Origin: Sodiomyces alkalinus F11
Lineage: Eukaryota > Ascomycota > Sordariomycetes > Glomerellales > Plectosphaerellaceae
NCBI RefSeq assembly: GCF_003711515.1
Contig: NW_021167089.1
Coordinates: forward strand, 7,296-71,295
Reading direction: 5' to 3'
DNA: 64,000 bases
Shown here: positions 44,101 through 54,826 of the stretch, in pieces
Layout of the letters: each line of letters starts with the position of its first letter
Numbering within the stretch: the stretch's first letter is position 1
Position numbers and translations under genes: made by a program
The notes under the pieces: model-generated
The model's database searches: none
The model's input: only the letters and a program-made list of their open reading frames with translations
Told to the model about the DNA's origin: nothing

Positions 44101-47072
44101 CCGGCACGCATGCCTACGTCCTGAATGACCGACTCGAGCCCGTGCCCCGGAATGCGGTGGGCGAGCTGTACCTCGGCGGTGCATGTCTCGCCCGGGGCTA
44201 CCTGAACAAGGAAGACCTCACGAGAGAACGATTCATCCCGAACCCCTTCATCGTTTCGAGCCGGGACGGGAGGGGGGAGAAGGAGGAGCACCTGCATGAT
44301 GTGCTTTACAAGACCGGCGACATGGTGCGCTTCCGCGGGTCCCGGCATCTCGAGTTCCTGGGACGACGAGATCAGCAGGTCAAGTTGCGCGGCTTCCGCA
44401 TCGAGCTCTCCGAGGTGCGGGACGCCATTCTGGCCATCCCGGGTATCAAGGAAGCCGCCGTGGTGCCCCGTTACGAGCGCGACGACCCGGCTTCCCGCGC
44501 CATCAGCGCCCTGTCCTGCTATTACACCCTCCAAGACGGAGCGTCGCACTCGCATTATACGCCGTCGGACGTTCGGGACCGTCTGCGCGACAGCGTCCCC
44601 CCTTACATGATCCCGAGCCAGATTCATCGTCTGGAAGGGTCCCTCCCCGTGACGGTCAACGGGAAACTCGACATGAAGCAGCTGAGCATGACCGAGGGCG
44701 CCAAGCCCGAGTGTTACGTCGCGCCGCGGGACGAGCTGGAGGTGAAGCTGTGCCAGCTCTGGGCGTCGATCCTGGGCATAGACGGCAACTGCGGAATCGA
44801 CGATGATCTTTTCGCCAGGGGCGGCGACAGCATCTCGTCGTTGCGGTTGGTGGGCGATATCTACCGTGTCCTGGAGCGCAAGGTCACGGTGAAGGATATC
44901 TACCTCCATCGGACCGTCCGGAGCCTGTGCGAGAACGTCCTGCGAGACGGGGAGGAAAAGCAAAGAAGACGGAAGGAGCTGACGAACGGAACGGAGCCGG
45001 CTGCTGCTGCTGGTTGGCAAGCCGAGCAGGGCGCTGTCGAGGGTGATGCGCCGCTGCTTCCCATCCAGCGCTGGTTCCTGGCCAAGCCGCTGCAGCGTCC
45101 CGGATACTGGAACCACTGCTTCACCGTTCGCACGCCAGAATTGTCGGTCGAAAGGCTCCGCAGAGCTCTGCACCTGTTGCAGGAGCGGCATGATGTGCTG
45201 CGACTGAGGCTCAGACGCGGCGATGACGGAGACTTTGTGCAGACGTTCCCCCTGAACTGCGCCCCGCCCCATCCGGAGGAGGTCGACGTCGCAGACTTCG
45301 GGGATCCTCAAAACGACACGGTCCGGGTCCTGTCGGAGCTTCAATCCAAGTTTGATATCGAGCAAGGCCCGTTGTATGCAGTCGCTTACCTCCACAACTA
45401 CGCAGACGGTTCGGCCCGCGTCTGGTTCGCGCTGCATCACCTCCTCGTCGACACGGTCAGCTGGAACATCATCCTCTCGGACCTGCAGACGCTGTATCAC
45501 GGCAACAACCCCGGCCCCAAGACGGCCAGCGTCAAGCAGTGGGCGCTGGCGGCGAAGGACTACTTCATGTCGCTCTCCGAGAAGGCGTACTGGAACTCGG
45601 CCCGCGCCAAGGCTGCTGCCCAAGGCCCCGGTCTGGGCATGCCAAATCCGACGACCGTCGGGGGCGCTACATGTACCAAGCACGGAAGCAAGCTTTCCGA
45701 GAAGGACACGACGTTCCTCCTCACCAAGAGCTGCGCGGCCCTGAACGCCGGCATGCACGACATCCTCCTGACGGCCGTGGGCGGCGCGATGCAGAAGGTC
45801 CTCGGGGACAAAGCGCCAACGGTCGTCACCATCGAAGGTCACGGGCGTGAGGGGGACGCCATGGTCGGCGGGTCCTCATCCTCGGCCTCCTCGCTCGACG
45901 TGAGCCGCACCGTCGGCTGGTTCACGAGCATGTACCCCTTCGAGATCCCCAAGGTAGCAAATGATCCGGCCCAGGGCGTCGTCGACGTCAAGGAAAGGTT
46001 GGGAAAGGTGCCGAACAACGGCTTCGGCTACGGTCTCGCGTACGGATACCTCGAGCAGGCCCTTCCGGCCGTGAGCGTCAACTACCTCGGCCGTCTGGAT
46101 CAAGGAGGAAGCCGGCCGAGGCCGGGAGAGTGGGTCCTCGCCCTCGGGGACGGGGAGTTCCCGCACGGCCTGTGCACGGCTGCCGAGGACGCGGGACGCA
46201 GCTCGTCCTCTCTGGTGGATTTCACATTCGCCGTTGCCAGGGGGCAGTTGACCGTCGAGATGAGCTGCGCACGGGAATTCGGCGCATCCGAGGCGCTCAT
46301 CCGCGGCGTAGAAGAGACGCTGGGCGCTCTGATCGAAGCCACCGCGCAACCCGACTTCCACCCTCCGGCGGCATCGGACCCGGACCTCGACTTCACGCCC
46401 TACTTCGTCTTCGAGGGTCCGGCGTCCCGCCAAGGCGCTCCGCTCTTCATGCTGCCCCCGGGCGAGGGAGGCGCGGAGAGCTACTTCCACAACCTGGTGC
46501 AGGGTCTCCCGCACCGCAACCTCGTCGTGTTCAACAACCACTACCGCGAGAAGAAGACGCTGCGCACCATCGAGGACCTGGCCGCCTACTACCTGGCGCA
46601 CATGCGTTCCATCCAGCCGGAAGGGCCGTACCACATCCTCGGCTGGAGTTTCGGCGGCATCCTGGGCCTCGAGGCGGCGAAGCGGCTGACGTGCGACGGC
46701 GAGCGGGTTGCGACGTTGGCCTTGATCGATCCCTATTTCGACATCCCGTCGGCCGCCAAGGCCGTTGGCCATGTGGAGGGGTCGATCCTGGATCCCATCT
46801 ATGATGTGTACCGGCCCGACCCGGAGAGTTTCAAGGCGGTGCAAGATGGTACGGATCGGGTGATCCTTTTCAAGGCCACCGAGACCAACGACCAGGACGG
46901 AACACCGACCAGGATGAAGCTGTTCCGCTGGTACGCGGCGTCGCCGATGAACAACCTGGACATGTTTATCGACCGGGATGCCATTCAGGTGGTTCCGTTG
47001 AAGGGGACCCATTTCACCTGGGTTCATGTGTCGGAGCAAGTGGCTGCCATGTGTGCCCGGTTAGAGGAGTGA
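35178..47072 (+). CDS. pcbAB: ACV synthetase (three-module nonribosomal peptide synthetase)
   Basis: The enzyme joins L-alpha-aminoadipate, L-cysteine and D-valine into ACV, the first step of beta-lactam synthesis. I predict exon 1 at 35178-35233 ([18 protein letters not shown]) and exon 2 at 35354-47072, about 3924 aa. Domain order with approximate residues of key motifs: A1 ([11 protein letters not shown], 514), T1 (LGGHS, 925), C1 (HHAILDGWS, 1146), A2 ([11 protein letters not shown], 1647), T2 (LGGDS, 2045), C2 (HHLAFDAWS, 2271), A3 ([11 protein letters not shown], 2766), T3 (RGGDS, 3171), epimerase ([10 protein letters not shown], 3380; EGHGRE) and thioesterase (GWSFGG, 3782). This is the diagnostic ACVS layout; the epimerase produces D-valine and the thioesterase releases the tripeptide. 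It is longer than the usual 3700-3800 aa because of low-complexity linkers: a Gly/His run after T1, a Gly/Lys run after T2 and a Thr-Gln run within C2. Confidence 0.98.
42044..42084 (+). repeat. CAGACC/CAGACA microsatellite inside pcbAB
   Basis: A hexanucleotide run encodes repeated Thr-Gln pairs ending about 10 residues before the C2 catalytic HHxxxD motif. It keeps the frame. Confidence 0.85.
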
Positions 47073-47700
47073 GCAAGGCTGCAAGTGGTGCGATGCGATG
47101 GGAGTTGAGAGGAGTTGGAGGAGTTGGAGGAGTTGAGAGGGGAGGGAGATGATGATATGCCTGGACACGTAGAGGCGTCGAGGCGTCGAGGCGTCGAGGC
47201 GTTGGGGGAGGATGAACATGGGCGTCGGGATCAACTTTGTCCTTGTTCTCTTCTTTTATTTTCTTTTTTCTTTTTTCTTTTCCATTTTTCTTTCTTTTTT
47301 CCTCATTTTTGATGGGCTGCAGTGCAGGTTCGTGATGGATGGATCATGGAGTTCAGGATAAAGGCAGGATGAAGGCGCAAGGACCGGGATACCTAGTCAG
47401 GTGATAAGAGATAAGATAATGTCGGTGCTTATCGTTGTTATCTTATCTTTTCGTATGATGTCACACTTCGCTCCACGTGGGACAAAACCACAGCACAGAG
47501 CTACGGTCAGCTACCCGTATAGGTACCCAGCAGAAGTTCATGGGATATTAATAATATGCCCTTTTCTTAGCATGGCATGGCCTTATTCGGATAGAAACTG
47601 GCTGAAAGTAGACTGCGAACTAAGAAGACAGGGACTGTAGAGAAGGGGATATGAAGAGAAAATGAAAAAAAAAAAAGAACCATGAAAGAAACACCACAAC
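47073..47700. other. Convergent 3' region downstream of pcbAB
   Basis: Contains a short GGCGTCGA tandem run (about 47170-47200) and T-rich tracts near 47250-47310 likely belonging to the pcbAB 3' end. No gene is supported. Confidence 0.5.
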
Positions 47701-48807
47701 TCATGCCCACCTCCGTCTGTCCCGGCCTTGCTGATACCGGTGATGCAACCCCAGAGCCGTCATCACCGCCATAATAGCCCACCTCTCGCCCAACAAACCC
47801 GAATCCCCCGTGCCGAAAAAGCCAAAGCGCAGGACCTTGCTAAGATTCATAAACGACGACGACTCGGAAACCGCCGCAACGACCTCGGCCCCGTCACTCC
47901 CCCTGGCCACGATATGTCTCGCCCACGCCGCGCGATCCGACCCCGCCGGCGGCCCATTCGCCAACCGCACGAGCTTCCACCCGTACCCTATCCCGCCAAG
48001 CCTGGCCACGGCGTCGCCCCGGCTGCGGCGCCACTCGAACCGCTCCATCGGCACCTGACCACCACTACCACCACTGCCATTGCCCACCTCGAGGGCAAAC
48101 TCGAACCCCACGCGGGGAAAGTCGACGACCGTCTCCAGCGCCACCACGGCGGGGGCACCCGGGAAGGGCGACGGCGGGAGGCGCACGAGCATATTCTGGT
48201 TCTGGCCGAACGGCGGGGGTTCCTCGAGGGTGGCGAGGGGAGGGTGGCCCATGGTGGGCCCGGAGTGGAGGACGAGCTCGACGTCGCGGCGGAAACCGGC
48301 GCGGATTTCGAGGGCGTAGATGGGCTCGGAAGGGTGCTCGCCGAGGACCATGTCGTCGGTGAAGGGGAGACGGTAGACGTCGAAGGCGGTCGGGAACTGG
48401 CGCGGGATGGGGGCCATGGGGGCCATGGGGCCCGGTTTCGGGGCTTGTGCGCTGCTGCTCGCGCCGGGTTGGGGCCGTGCGGCGGCGGGTGACGAGGGCG
48501 ATGATGCCGCTCGACGGTGTTCATTTTGGTAGGCTGGGTATGGCGAGAGTCTGCTGGGACTTGGTGGCGCTGCTGGGTCTGGGCTGGTCGGGAGGGAAGG
48601 TTGCGTTGATTCTGCCCGGGCCGAGTGCGCTCGAGGACGGAATGGGCCACTCGGACTTGCAGAGGACGGTGCGGGCCGTGCGGGGACTGGTCGTACTGGT
48701 TGTAGAAAGGGGTTGTTTGAGTTGTTTGAAGAGCCTACTGCCTCTTCGTAGGATGGGGGAGGTTCGTCAGGAGGTGCATTGGTCACTATGGGCGGTACAG
48801 ACGACAT
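47701..48807 (-). CDS. Proline-rich PY-motif protein of unknown function
   Basis: A single exon encodes 368 aa. The N-terminus contains a perfect PPxY motif (PPPSYEEA, residues 16-23), the type bound by WW domains of Nedd4/Rsp5 ubiquitin ligases. A long Pro/Ser/Ala-rich disordered region reaches to about residue 135. The C-terminal half is folded: it starts FDVYRLPFTDDMVLGEHPSEPIYALEIRAG (given here for residues about 142-171 in part) and has alternating beta-like segments. Near the end FMNLSKVLRFGFFGTGDSG and WAIMAVMTALGLHHRYQ suggest a hydrophobic segment. A tubby/LURP-like barrel is a loose guess from the pattern only. It is convergent with pcbAB and is probably outside the cluster. Confidence 0.7.
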   Translation of the reverse strand: MSSVPPIVTNAPPDEPPPSYEEAVGSSNNSNNPFLQPVRPVPARPAPSSASPSGPFRPRAHSARAESTQPSLPTSPDPAAPPSPSRLSPYPAYQNEHRRAASSPSSPAAARPQPGASSSAQAPKPGPMAPMAPIPRQFPTAFDVYRLPFTDDMVLGEHPSEPIYALEIRAGFRRDVELVLHSGPTMGHPPLATLEEPPPFGQNQNMLVRLPPSPFPGAPAVVALETVVDFPRVGFEFALEVGNGSGGSGGQVPMERFEWRRSRGDAVARLGGIGYGWKLVRLANGPPAGSDRAAWARHIVARGSDGAEVVAAVSESSSFMNLSKVLRFGFFGTGDSGLLGERWAIMAVMTALGLHHRYQQGRDRRRWA

Positions 48808-51431
48808 GATGGCAGCGTGGCTTGGGGGAAGTTGGTGATTGTGTTGCAGCTTCGAAATAGTTGATGACGAACTTGGGGAGAGAGTAAGAATTAGGTAGGT
48901 ACCTTCCTTATTAGTAAGGGAGATGAATGTACACTACAACGTACGGACGTAACGTCGGCATTATACGACGTACCTACCCCGCCGAAAGATACGTACTACA
49001 GGTACCTTACCTTACCTTAGGCTGGGGCGGCTGCCTCCCGAACTTGATTACTCACGAGCACCGAGATGATAGACCGTGCCGTATACAGTTTATACACAGT
49101 ATATATACTGTAGATGCTGTCGTAGACTTGATCCTTCCCCATTCACTTCCGTCTCTTTTCCCCCTTTCCCCCTTCGGAAATTCTCACGATTTCACCTCGA
49201 CACATAAACACCTCGACTTTAGATCCGAGTTCTGGTCTTGGTCTTGGTTCTTGCTACCTATTGCCTATGTCTGCTGACCGTTTATACCAACAGCTTCCTC
49301 GACTAGAATACCCCTAGGGTTGGCGTCGGATCCTCGTCCTTCCACTGGTAGCCGTCTCGCCTTACCCTCACCCCTGGAGGCTGGAGGGCGCTATGGGTCG
49401 TTGTCTTGCCATCTTGCCATTCTTACCGCCCTGGCGTGACGTTTCGTCGTTTTCGCCTTTCACGGACGGACCATAAGGTTTGTGATTTATACTTCACGCC
49501 GAGCTTGAATCCAACAACGCAGGGAGTTGCAAGCTCAGGGCCCGACTGAGAACTAATTGACCGGAGCTTCCAAGGACTCCAAGTGCCTTTGAATTTCCCC
49601 TGGCCGTCCTCCTTCTCGAATCCTCTTTTTCAACGCTGATTTGTTGAGGCAGACAATAGGTTGTCGACCATCTCTGGTTTTTCGTCATTGGCGAGCGGCG
49701 TAACCACCTCTTTTTTTCATTTTTTATTTTATTTTCCAATTCCCTTGATCGATCGACTGTTCCAGCCGCTTCATCCGATTGGAGACAAGGGAGGGACAAA
49801 CTAGAAAACTGCCTCAGCCCTACCCACGTTCGGTCCTTTTTCCTCCGGATCCCCAATATCTGTCCTCCATGACGCTGCATGGTTTGTGGGTTGGTTCGCT
49901 CTAGCGGTAGACCGTCAGAAACCTTCCCACACCGGCCAGGAGAAAAATCAAAACCGCTTCTTCTCTCGGCGGCTTGTCAAGCCACACTATGGACAGGTAC
50001 CATCGGCCGATGACAGCGTTGCCGCCGTTGCCTCGCCGTCTCATCTTCGTCAGAGACCGCCGGCCCTCAACAAAATCAACCACAAACATCATACCATGAA
50101 ATTTACAATTATCCGAACCTCTCCAGCCATGCCGTTATCCAAGTCCAGTGAGCTCATATGCTTTGCCATCGAGATGGCCGGCCGAACTCGACCACAGTTA
50201 ACGTTACTCCGGTTTCACCTCACGTTGCGAGTCCCGTTGCGAGTCCCGCCAGCTGGGGCTACTGTGTGGAAATGAAGACAACGCCTCCATTCTGCAGAGC
50301 CTGCTGGCAAGGCCCTCCACAAGAAGTTCTCTACTGCCGTTGAGGGGTACAAGCAAAGCAAACTTCGGCCGCTCTTCTCTTCACGTCGTCTTGGCAGGGG
50401 CGAGGAGACAACAAAGTGGACAACAAAGTACCCGTAACGTTCTCGAAGACGGCGAATCATCGTCCAACTTGTCCGATTTCACGACCCATCTTCATCCCCA
50501 ACCTCCCTCTTTCTAGAGGGGGTTGGTCAAAAGGGTAAATACTAGCCCTCGCGTCTCATGTTGTGGCCCAAGTCCTCTAGACGGTCTGGACATTTGTCCC
50601 GACCCCCCGGCCACGAAATACTCGCTCGCTCAACCGACACATGTTTGTAGCCTCATCCCACGCGGTAGGACATTCTCGTCAAGTCGCCGGACCGAATGTC
50701 AGCCATAGCACTGCGAGAATGCGACGACCTTGATGGACCCGGCTAGCCAGATGTTCCTCATTTGACGGGCCACCAGCGATATTCTTACGTCCCGTCCCGC
50801 CTTTCTGTCTCGGCACCATTACCAGCGCAATCTTGACCAAATTCAACCGAATGTTCTTCCAATATTCCCAATAACCCCTCTCCCTCACTCCATCATCTCA
50901 TCATCTCCAAGACCCGCAGAATGGCCTGATTGTGCCCCAACAAAATGCTTATCTATTATGGTCTATTGGGTGAAGACGGACCATCAGAGTTGGGACCGGC
51001 AGGTGCACGGAATCGGATGAGGGATAGACTAGAGATGTCCACCCGACCTTGGTTGAGTTTTCCCCAAGAACGGAACCGGACCTAGAACGTCAGGTCCGTG
51101 ATGGCTGGTGATGGGGCTGGGGAAAGCCGAGACTGTAGGACCTCTCCATGTGACAGTGGCAGTCTTCGAAGGCCGGAGTGAGTGGGCGTGGCTTCACCAT
51201 AGCCAGCGAAAACCCGACTCCATTCCGAGTATAAGAACCCCCGTCATCCTGCTCTCTATACTCTACAGAAGTTCTTCTCCGCTTTGCAAGGACAGCAGCT
51301 CAAGAGGTCTCCCTTCATAGTCGGGAAGCTCAGCCATCCTGCCAACAGTTCCCTTGCCCCCTTTTTTTTGTGTGTGTGTTTCCACGCTTTTTCTCATCGT
51401 GGTAGCAACAAGGCTCCCTCGCGGTCCCAAG
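48808..51431. other. Long intergenic region
   Basis: About 2.6 kb lies between two divergent genes. AT-rich patches occur near 49080-49110. Short open frames here show no conserved motif, signal peptide or credible splice structure. The last 200 bp precede the secreted-precursor gene and probably contain its promoter (TATA-like TATAAGAA near 51231). Confidence 0.5.
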
Positions 51432-52718
51432 ATGAAGACCACCGCAGCTCTCGTCCTCACCGCCGTCGCCGGGGTGCTCGCCGCCCCTGCGCCTGCTCCC
51501 GAGCTCCTGGAGCTGACCAAGTCGGTCCCCCAGCGCGCGCAGACCGTCAACCCGGCCTTTGCCCCTTCGAAGCGCGACGCGCAGTACCACGGGCATGGGT
51601 CGTCGTGCCACAGCCGCCACTGCCACCAGTCCTACTCGCACAGCTACTCGTACAGCTACCACGACTGGTACAACTGGTGCCACAGTCACTGTTGGCACAA
51701 GAAGAACAAGCGCGACGCCGAGCCCGGTGCCCAGGTGCCCAGCGCCCCCCAGCCTGCCTTGGGCAAGCCGCACCTCACGGATCCCGAGAAGCGCGACCCC
51801 TCTGGCGGCGGCCACCATGGCCACTCCTATGACTACAAATACTCGTACGACTGGTACTACAACTACTACTGGAGCCACCACGGGGACAAGAAGCATCACC
51901 ATAAGCGCGCCGAGGAGGCCGACGCCGCCGTGGCTCAGCAGGCCCAGCAGGCCGAGGAGGCTCAGCAGGCTCAGCAGGCCCAGGAGGCTGAGCCGGCTCA
52001 GCTAGCCGACCAGTCTTTCACCGCCGCCGAGTTGGAGCAGTTGAACCAGATGGCCGAGCAGGCCGAGCAGGCCCAGCAGGCGGACGCGCAGTGGTGGGGC
52101 TGGCGCTACCGTAACCCCTGGTGGCGCTACCCCCCCGGCCGCTACCCCCCCGGCCGCCGCCCGCCTTGGGGCCGTGCCGGGCGCAACCCCGCCGCTGCCG
52201 GTGCCGCCGTGAACAAGCGCCAGGAGGCTCCTGAATCCGCCGAGCCCATCGAGTCCGAGGCGGACGATGCCACCGAGTCCACCGAGCCCATGGAGCCCAA
52301 CGAGGCGGACGATGACACCGAGTACACAGAGGCCATCGACTCCGCCGACTTGGCCGAATCCACCGAGCCCAACCCGGCCACCACCGAGGCCGACGACGAA
52401 GCCCTGGCCAACGAGCTCGCCACCGCCGAGCTCGCCGAGTCCAACGAAATGGCGCGCCTGGCCCAGATCGCACAGACGGCCGAGGCCGACGGGGCGGCCC
52501 GGTGGTGGCGCTATCGCCATCGCTACCCCTGGTGGCGCTTTCGCCAGCCCTGGCGGGGCACGCGTGGTCGTCCCTGGCGGGGCGGCCGGGAGGCCAAGCG
52601 TTCGGAGGAGCCGGACAAGGAGCGCAGGAGCTGCTGGGGTGGTTGGTGCAGCAGCTCGTCGTACTCCTCGTACAGCTACAAAGACTGCTACTACCACGGT
52701 CACTGCGGCGGCTACTAG
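51432..52718 (+). CDS. Secreted multi-kexin-site precursor with His/Tyr-rich and Trp/Arg-rich segments
   Basis: The frame encodes 428 aa with a clear signal peptide (MKTTAALVLTAVAGVLAAP). Lys-Arg sites at residues 47-48, 93-94, 120-121, 158-159, 262-263 and 389-390 would split it into peptides by Kex2-type cleavage. Segment 49-94 is His/Ser/Tyr-rich with four Cys. Segment 122-159 is His/Tyr-rich without Cys. Segments 160-263 and 264-390 each begin with an acidic Ala/Gln/Glu or Glu/Asp/Thr stretch and end in a cationic Trp/Arg/Pro-rich block (WWGWRYRNPWWRYPPGR; RWWRYRHRYPWWRFRQPWR). The last peptide, 391-428, has four Cys and SCWGGWC. No known family is recognised. It could be a polyprotein precursor of small secreted peptides, possibly antimicrobial-like or metal-binding; these roles are inferred from composition. 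No UstY-type modifying gene is adjacent. Confidence 0.82.
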   Translation: MKTTAALVLTAVAGVLAAPAPAPELLELTKSVPQRAQTVNPAFAPSKRDAQYHGHGSSCHSRHCHQSYSHSYSYSYHDWYNWCHSHCWHKKNKRDAEPGAQVPSAPQPALGKPHLTDPEKRDPSGGGHHGHSYDYKYSYDWYYNYYWSHHGDKKHHHKRAEEADAAVAQQAQQAEEAQQAQQAQEAEPAQLADQSFTAAELEQLNQMAEQAEQAQQADAQWWGWRYRNPWWRYPPGRYPPGRRPPWGRAGRNPAAAGAAVNKRQEAPESAEPIESEADDATESTEPMEPNEADDDTEYTEAIDSADLAESTEPNPATTEADDEALANELATAELAESNEMARLAQIAQTAEADGAARWWRYRHRYPWWRFRQPWRGTRGRPWRGGREAKRSEEPDKERRSCWGGWCSSSSYSSYSYKDCYYHGHCGGY

Positions 52719-53316
52719 AAGTGAACGGCCCAATTGTCGGTACCCTCGACCTGCTTAGAATGTTGGTGTTTTTGTTTTTAATGTTGTGGGAATGGGAGAA
52801 TGAAGGAGGAAAGAAAAAAAAGGAGCAGAAGAGTGAGGACACCAAATGGTACTAATAATGTCTTGTCTATTTGATTGGAAGAGGACCGTTAGACTTAGCT
52901 TTCTGTCCTTACCGGGAATATAAATTGCAGTCGAGGAAAATATTTGCCTTGTCTCTCCTAATGATTTCGTGAATCGTGATGACTTGGGCGTTGTCTTTTT
53001 ACTTTGCTGTCGGTCGCTTCGCGAAGTCGAATGATTGGAGTCGAAAGGTCGAAATGTCTCTCCATGGTAGTGCAGTGCACAGGGTGCATTGTGACAAAAC
53101 TGATAAGATGCCCATACAGTGTGGTTCTGCAGCATCATGTCCCTTGATACACTGGCTACTTGGTACTTTGGTAACCACCCCACAGTTTAGCCCCAATTCA
53201 AGCCACAGACCGAGTGGCGTCCTGCTTTCTTTGGGGAGCTACAGAGTTACTTCAATACTTCAAACTCAGAGGTCACGCCTCGCCTGAATCCAAACAACAA
53301 ACCAATGCTCTGCTCC

Positions 53317-53347
<31 letters not shown>

Positions 53348-53494
53348 GTCTTCATCGCGTCTGACAGTCCACACCTACAAAGAAGCTCGCGCATAATCAT
53401 CCCTGAGGTTTTAGGCCATCCAATCCCACCGAAACGACGGCATAAATTCGCATTTTCTATCTATCACGTTCAACCCGACTTTTAAGCAGCCACG
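52719..53494. other. Intergenic, 3' of the precursor gene and promoter of the RRM gene
   Basis: Contains a CT dinucleotide run (about 53317-53348) shortly upstream of the RRM gene start, typical of fungal 5' leaders. Nothing else recognised. Confidence 0.5.
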
Positions 53495-54784
53495 ATGGCC
53501 GCCAATTTGGACCGCAGCCTCGACGAGATCCTCTCCGAGAAGGTGCGTAGACCTTTTGCCAGCGGCCAGCGGCCTGGTCGGACTCTAAGGATGTGTCCCT
53601 CTAACATTTGGAGATAGAAGACCGAGCGACCTCAAAATCGTCGCCGCGGTGGCGGTACTGGCGGCGGTACTGGCGGCGGTACTGGCGGCGGTACTGGCGG
53701 CGGTACTGGCGGCGGTACTGGCGGCAGCGCTGGTCCGCGCAGCTCCTCTCGACGAGACAACGATTACCCTCGAGACGGCATTCGAAAGGTATCTACATGC
53801 CTTTTCCCCTCAGTGCATCATCAAGCGAACTCTCTCCCCGCGGCTCGACGTCTCCAGGCTAACGGTCTAGGTTGCACCTCCTCCCTCATGAAATCCCGGC
53901 AACCTCACGTCCTCTTTGGTCGCCAATCCAACATCCAAACAACTTTTGGACGGGGGCGACCAAAGGGGACTGCAGTTGCATGAACGACGTCCTCGCGCTA
54001 ACCGTGTCGCTTCGGGCGATACAGTCCTACAGAGACGAGCCTCGAGATCTTGACAGGTAATGCTACTAGCCCGTCCCCCGTCCCCCCCTTCCCTTCCTCG
54101 TCGGTGTCGAAGCGCCTTCTTCGGCCGGCCTGCTAACAAGAGTCTTGCTACGTCTAGCGAATGGGTCCACGACCGTTATGAAGACGACTCCCGTACTGTG
54201 TCACCCCAACTCGTCGGCCTTCAGGCTTTCTTTTCGCCTGGACTTGCCCTTTCAAGTACTGACTCCGTTTCTAGGTCCTCGCCGATCTGCCCCTCGACGC
54301 CGTAGAGAGTCCCCCCCCGAGCAAAAGTCGGTTTTCCCTTTCTTTCTCCTGGGCCCACCTGCCGTGCGGTGGTGGTCACAGCTGTCGCTGACATGAGAAC
54401 ATAGCGATCCCACGTCTTCGAAACTGAAAGTCGAGAATCTCCACTATGATTTGACGCAGAAAGAGTTGGAGGTGCGTTGGATACTTTGCGCCTGCGCGTG
54501 CGCGCGTCCACTAATTTGGCACTTCTTTTTTGGCTTACCATACATATACCGCACAGGACCTCTTCAGCCGAGTGGGGCCGATCGTGAGATTTGTGCTCGT
54601 ATACGACCGTGCCGGACGATCAGAGGGCATCGCATATGTCACCTACGAGTACCCCGAGCACGCCCGAAAGGCCGTTCGGGAATTCGATGGCGCCAACGCC
54701 AATGGCAAGCTCCCCCTTCTCCTTGACTCTATAAACCCAAGTCTTCTCTTGAGCGAAACCCTCGATCCGCTAACCGCCACAATG

Positions 54785-54826
<42 letters not shown>

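Noticed and set aside
42321..45842. Very long open frame on the minus strand opposite pcbAB
   Set aside because: It lies wholly antisense to the ACVS A3/T3/E region, has no domain signature, and its Val/Leu/Asp/Gly-biased composition is that of a GC-rich third-position shadow.
49494..50275. Open frames of about 130 codons in the 48.8-51.4 kb gap
   Set aside because: No recognisable domain, odd composition and no splice signals linking them to other exons.
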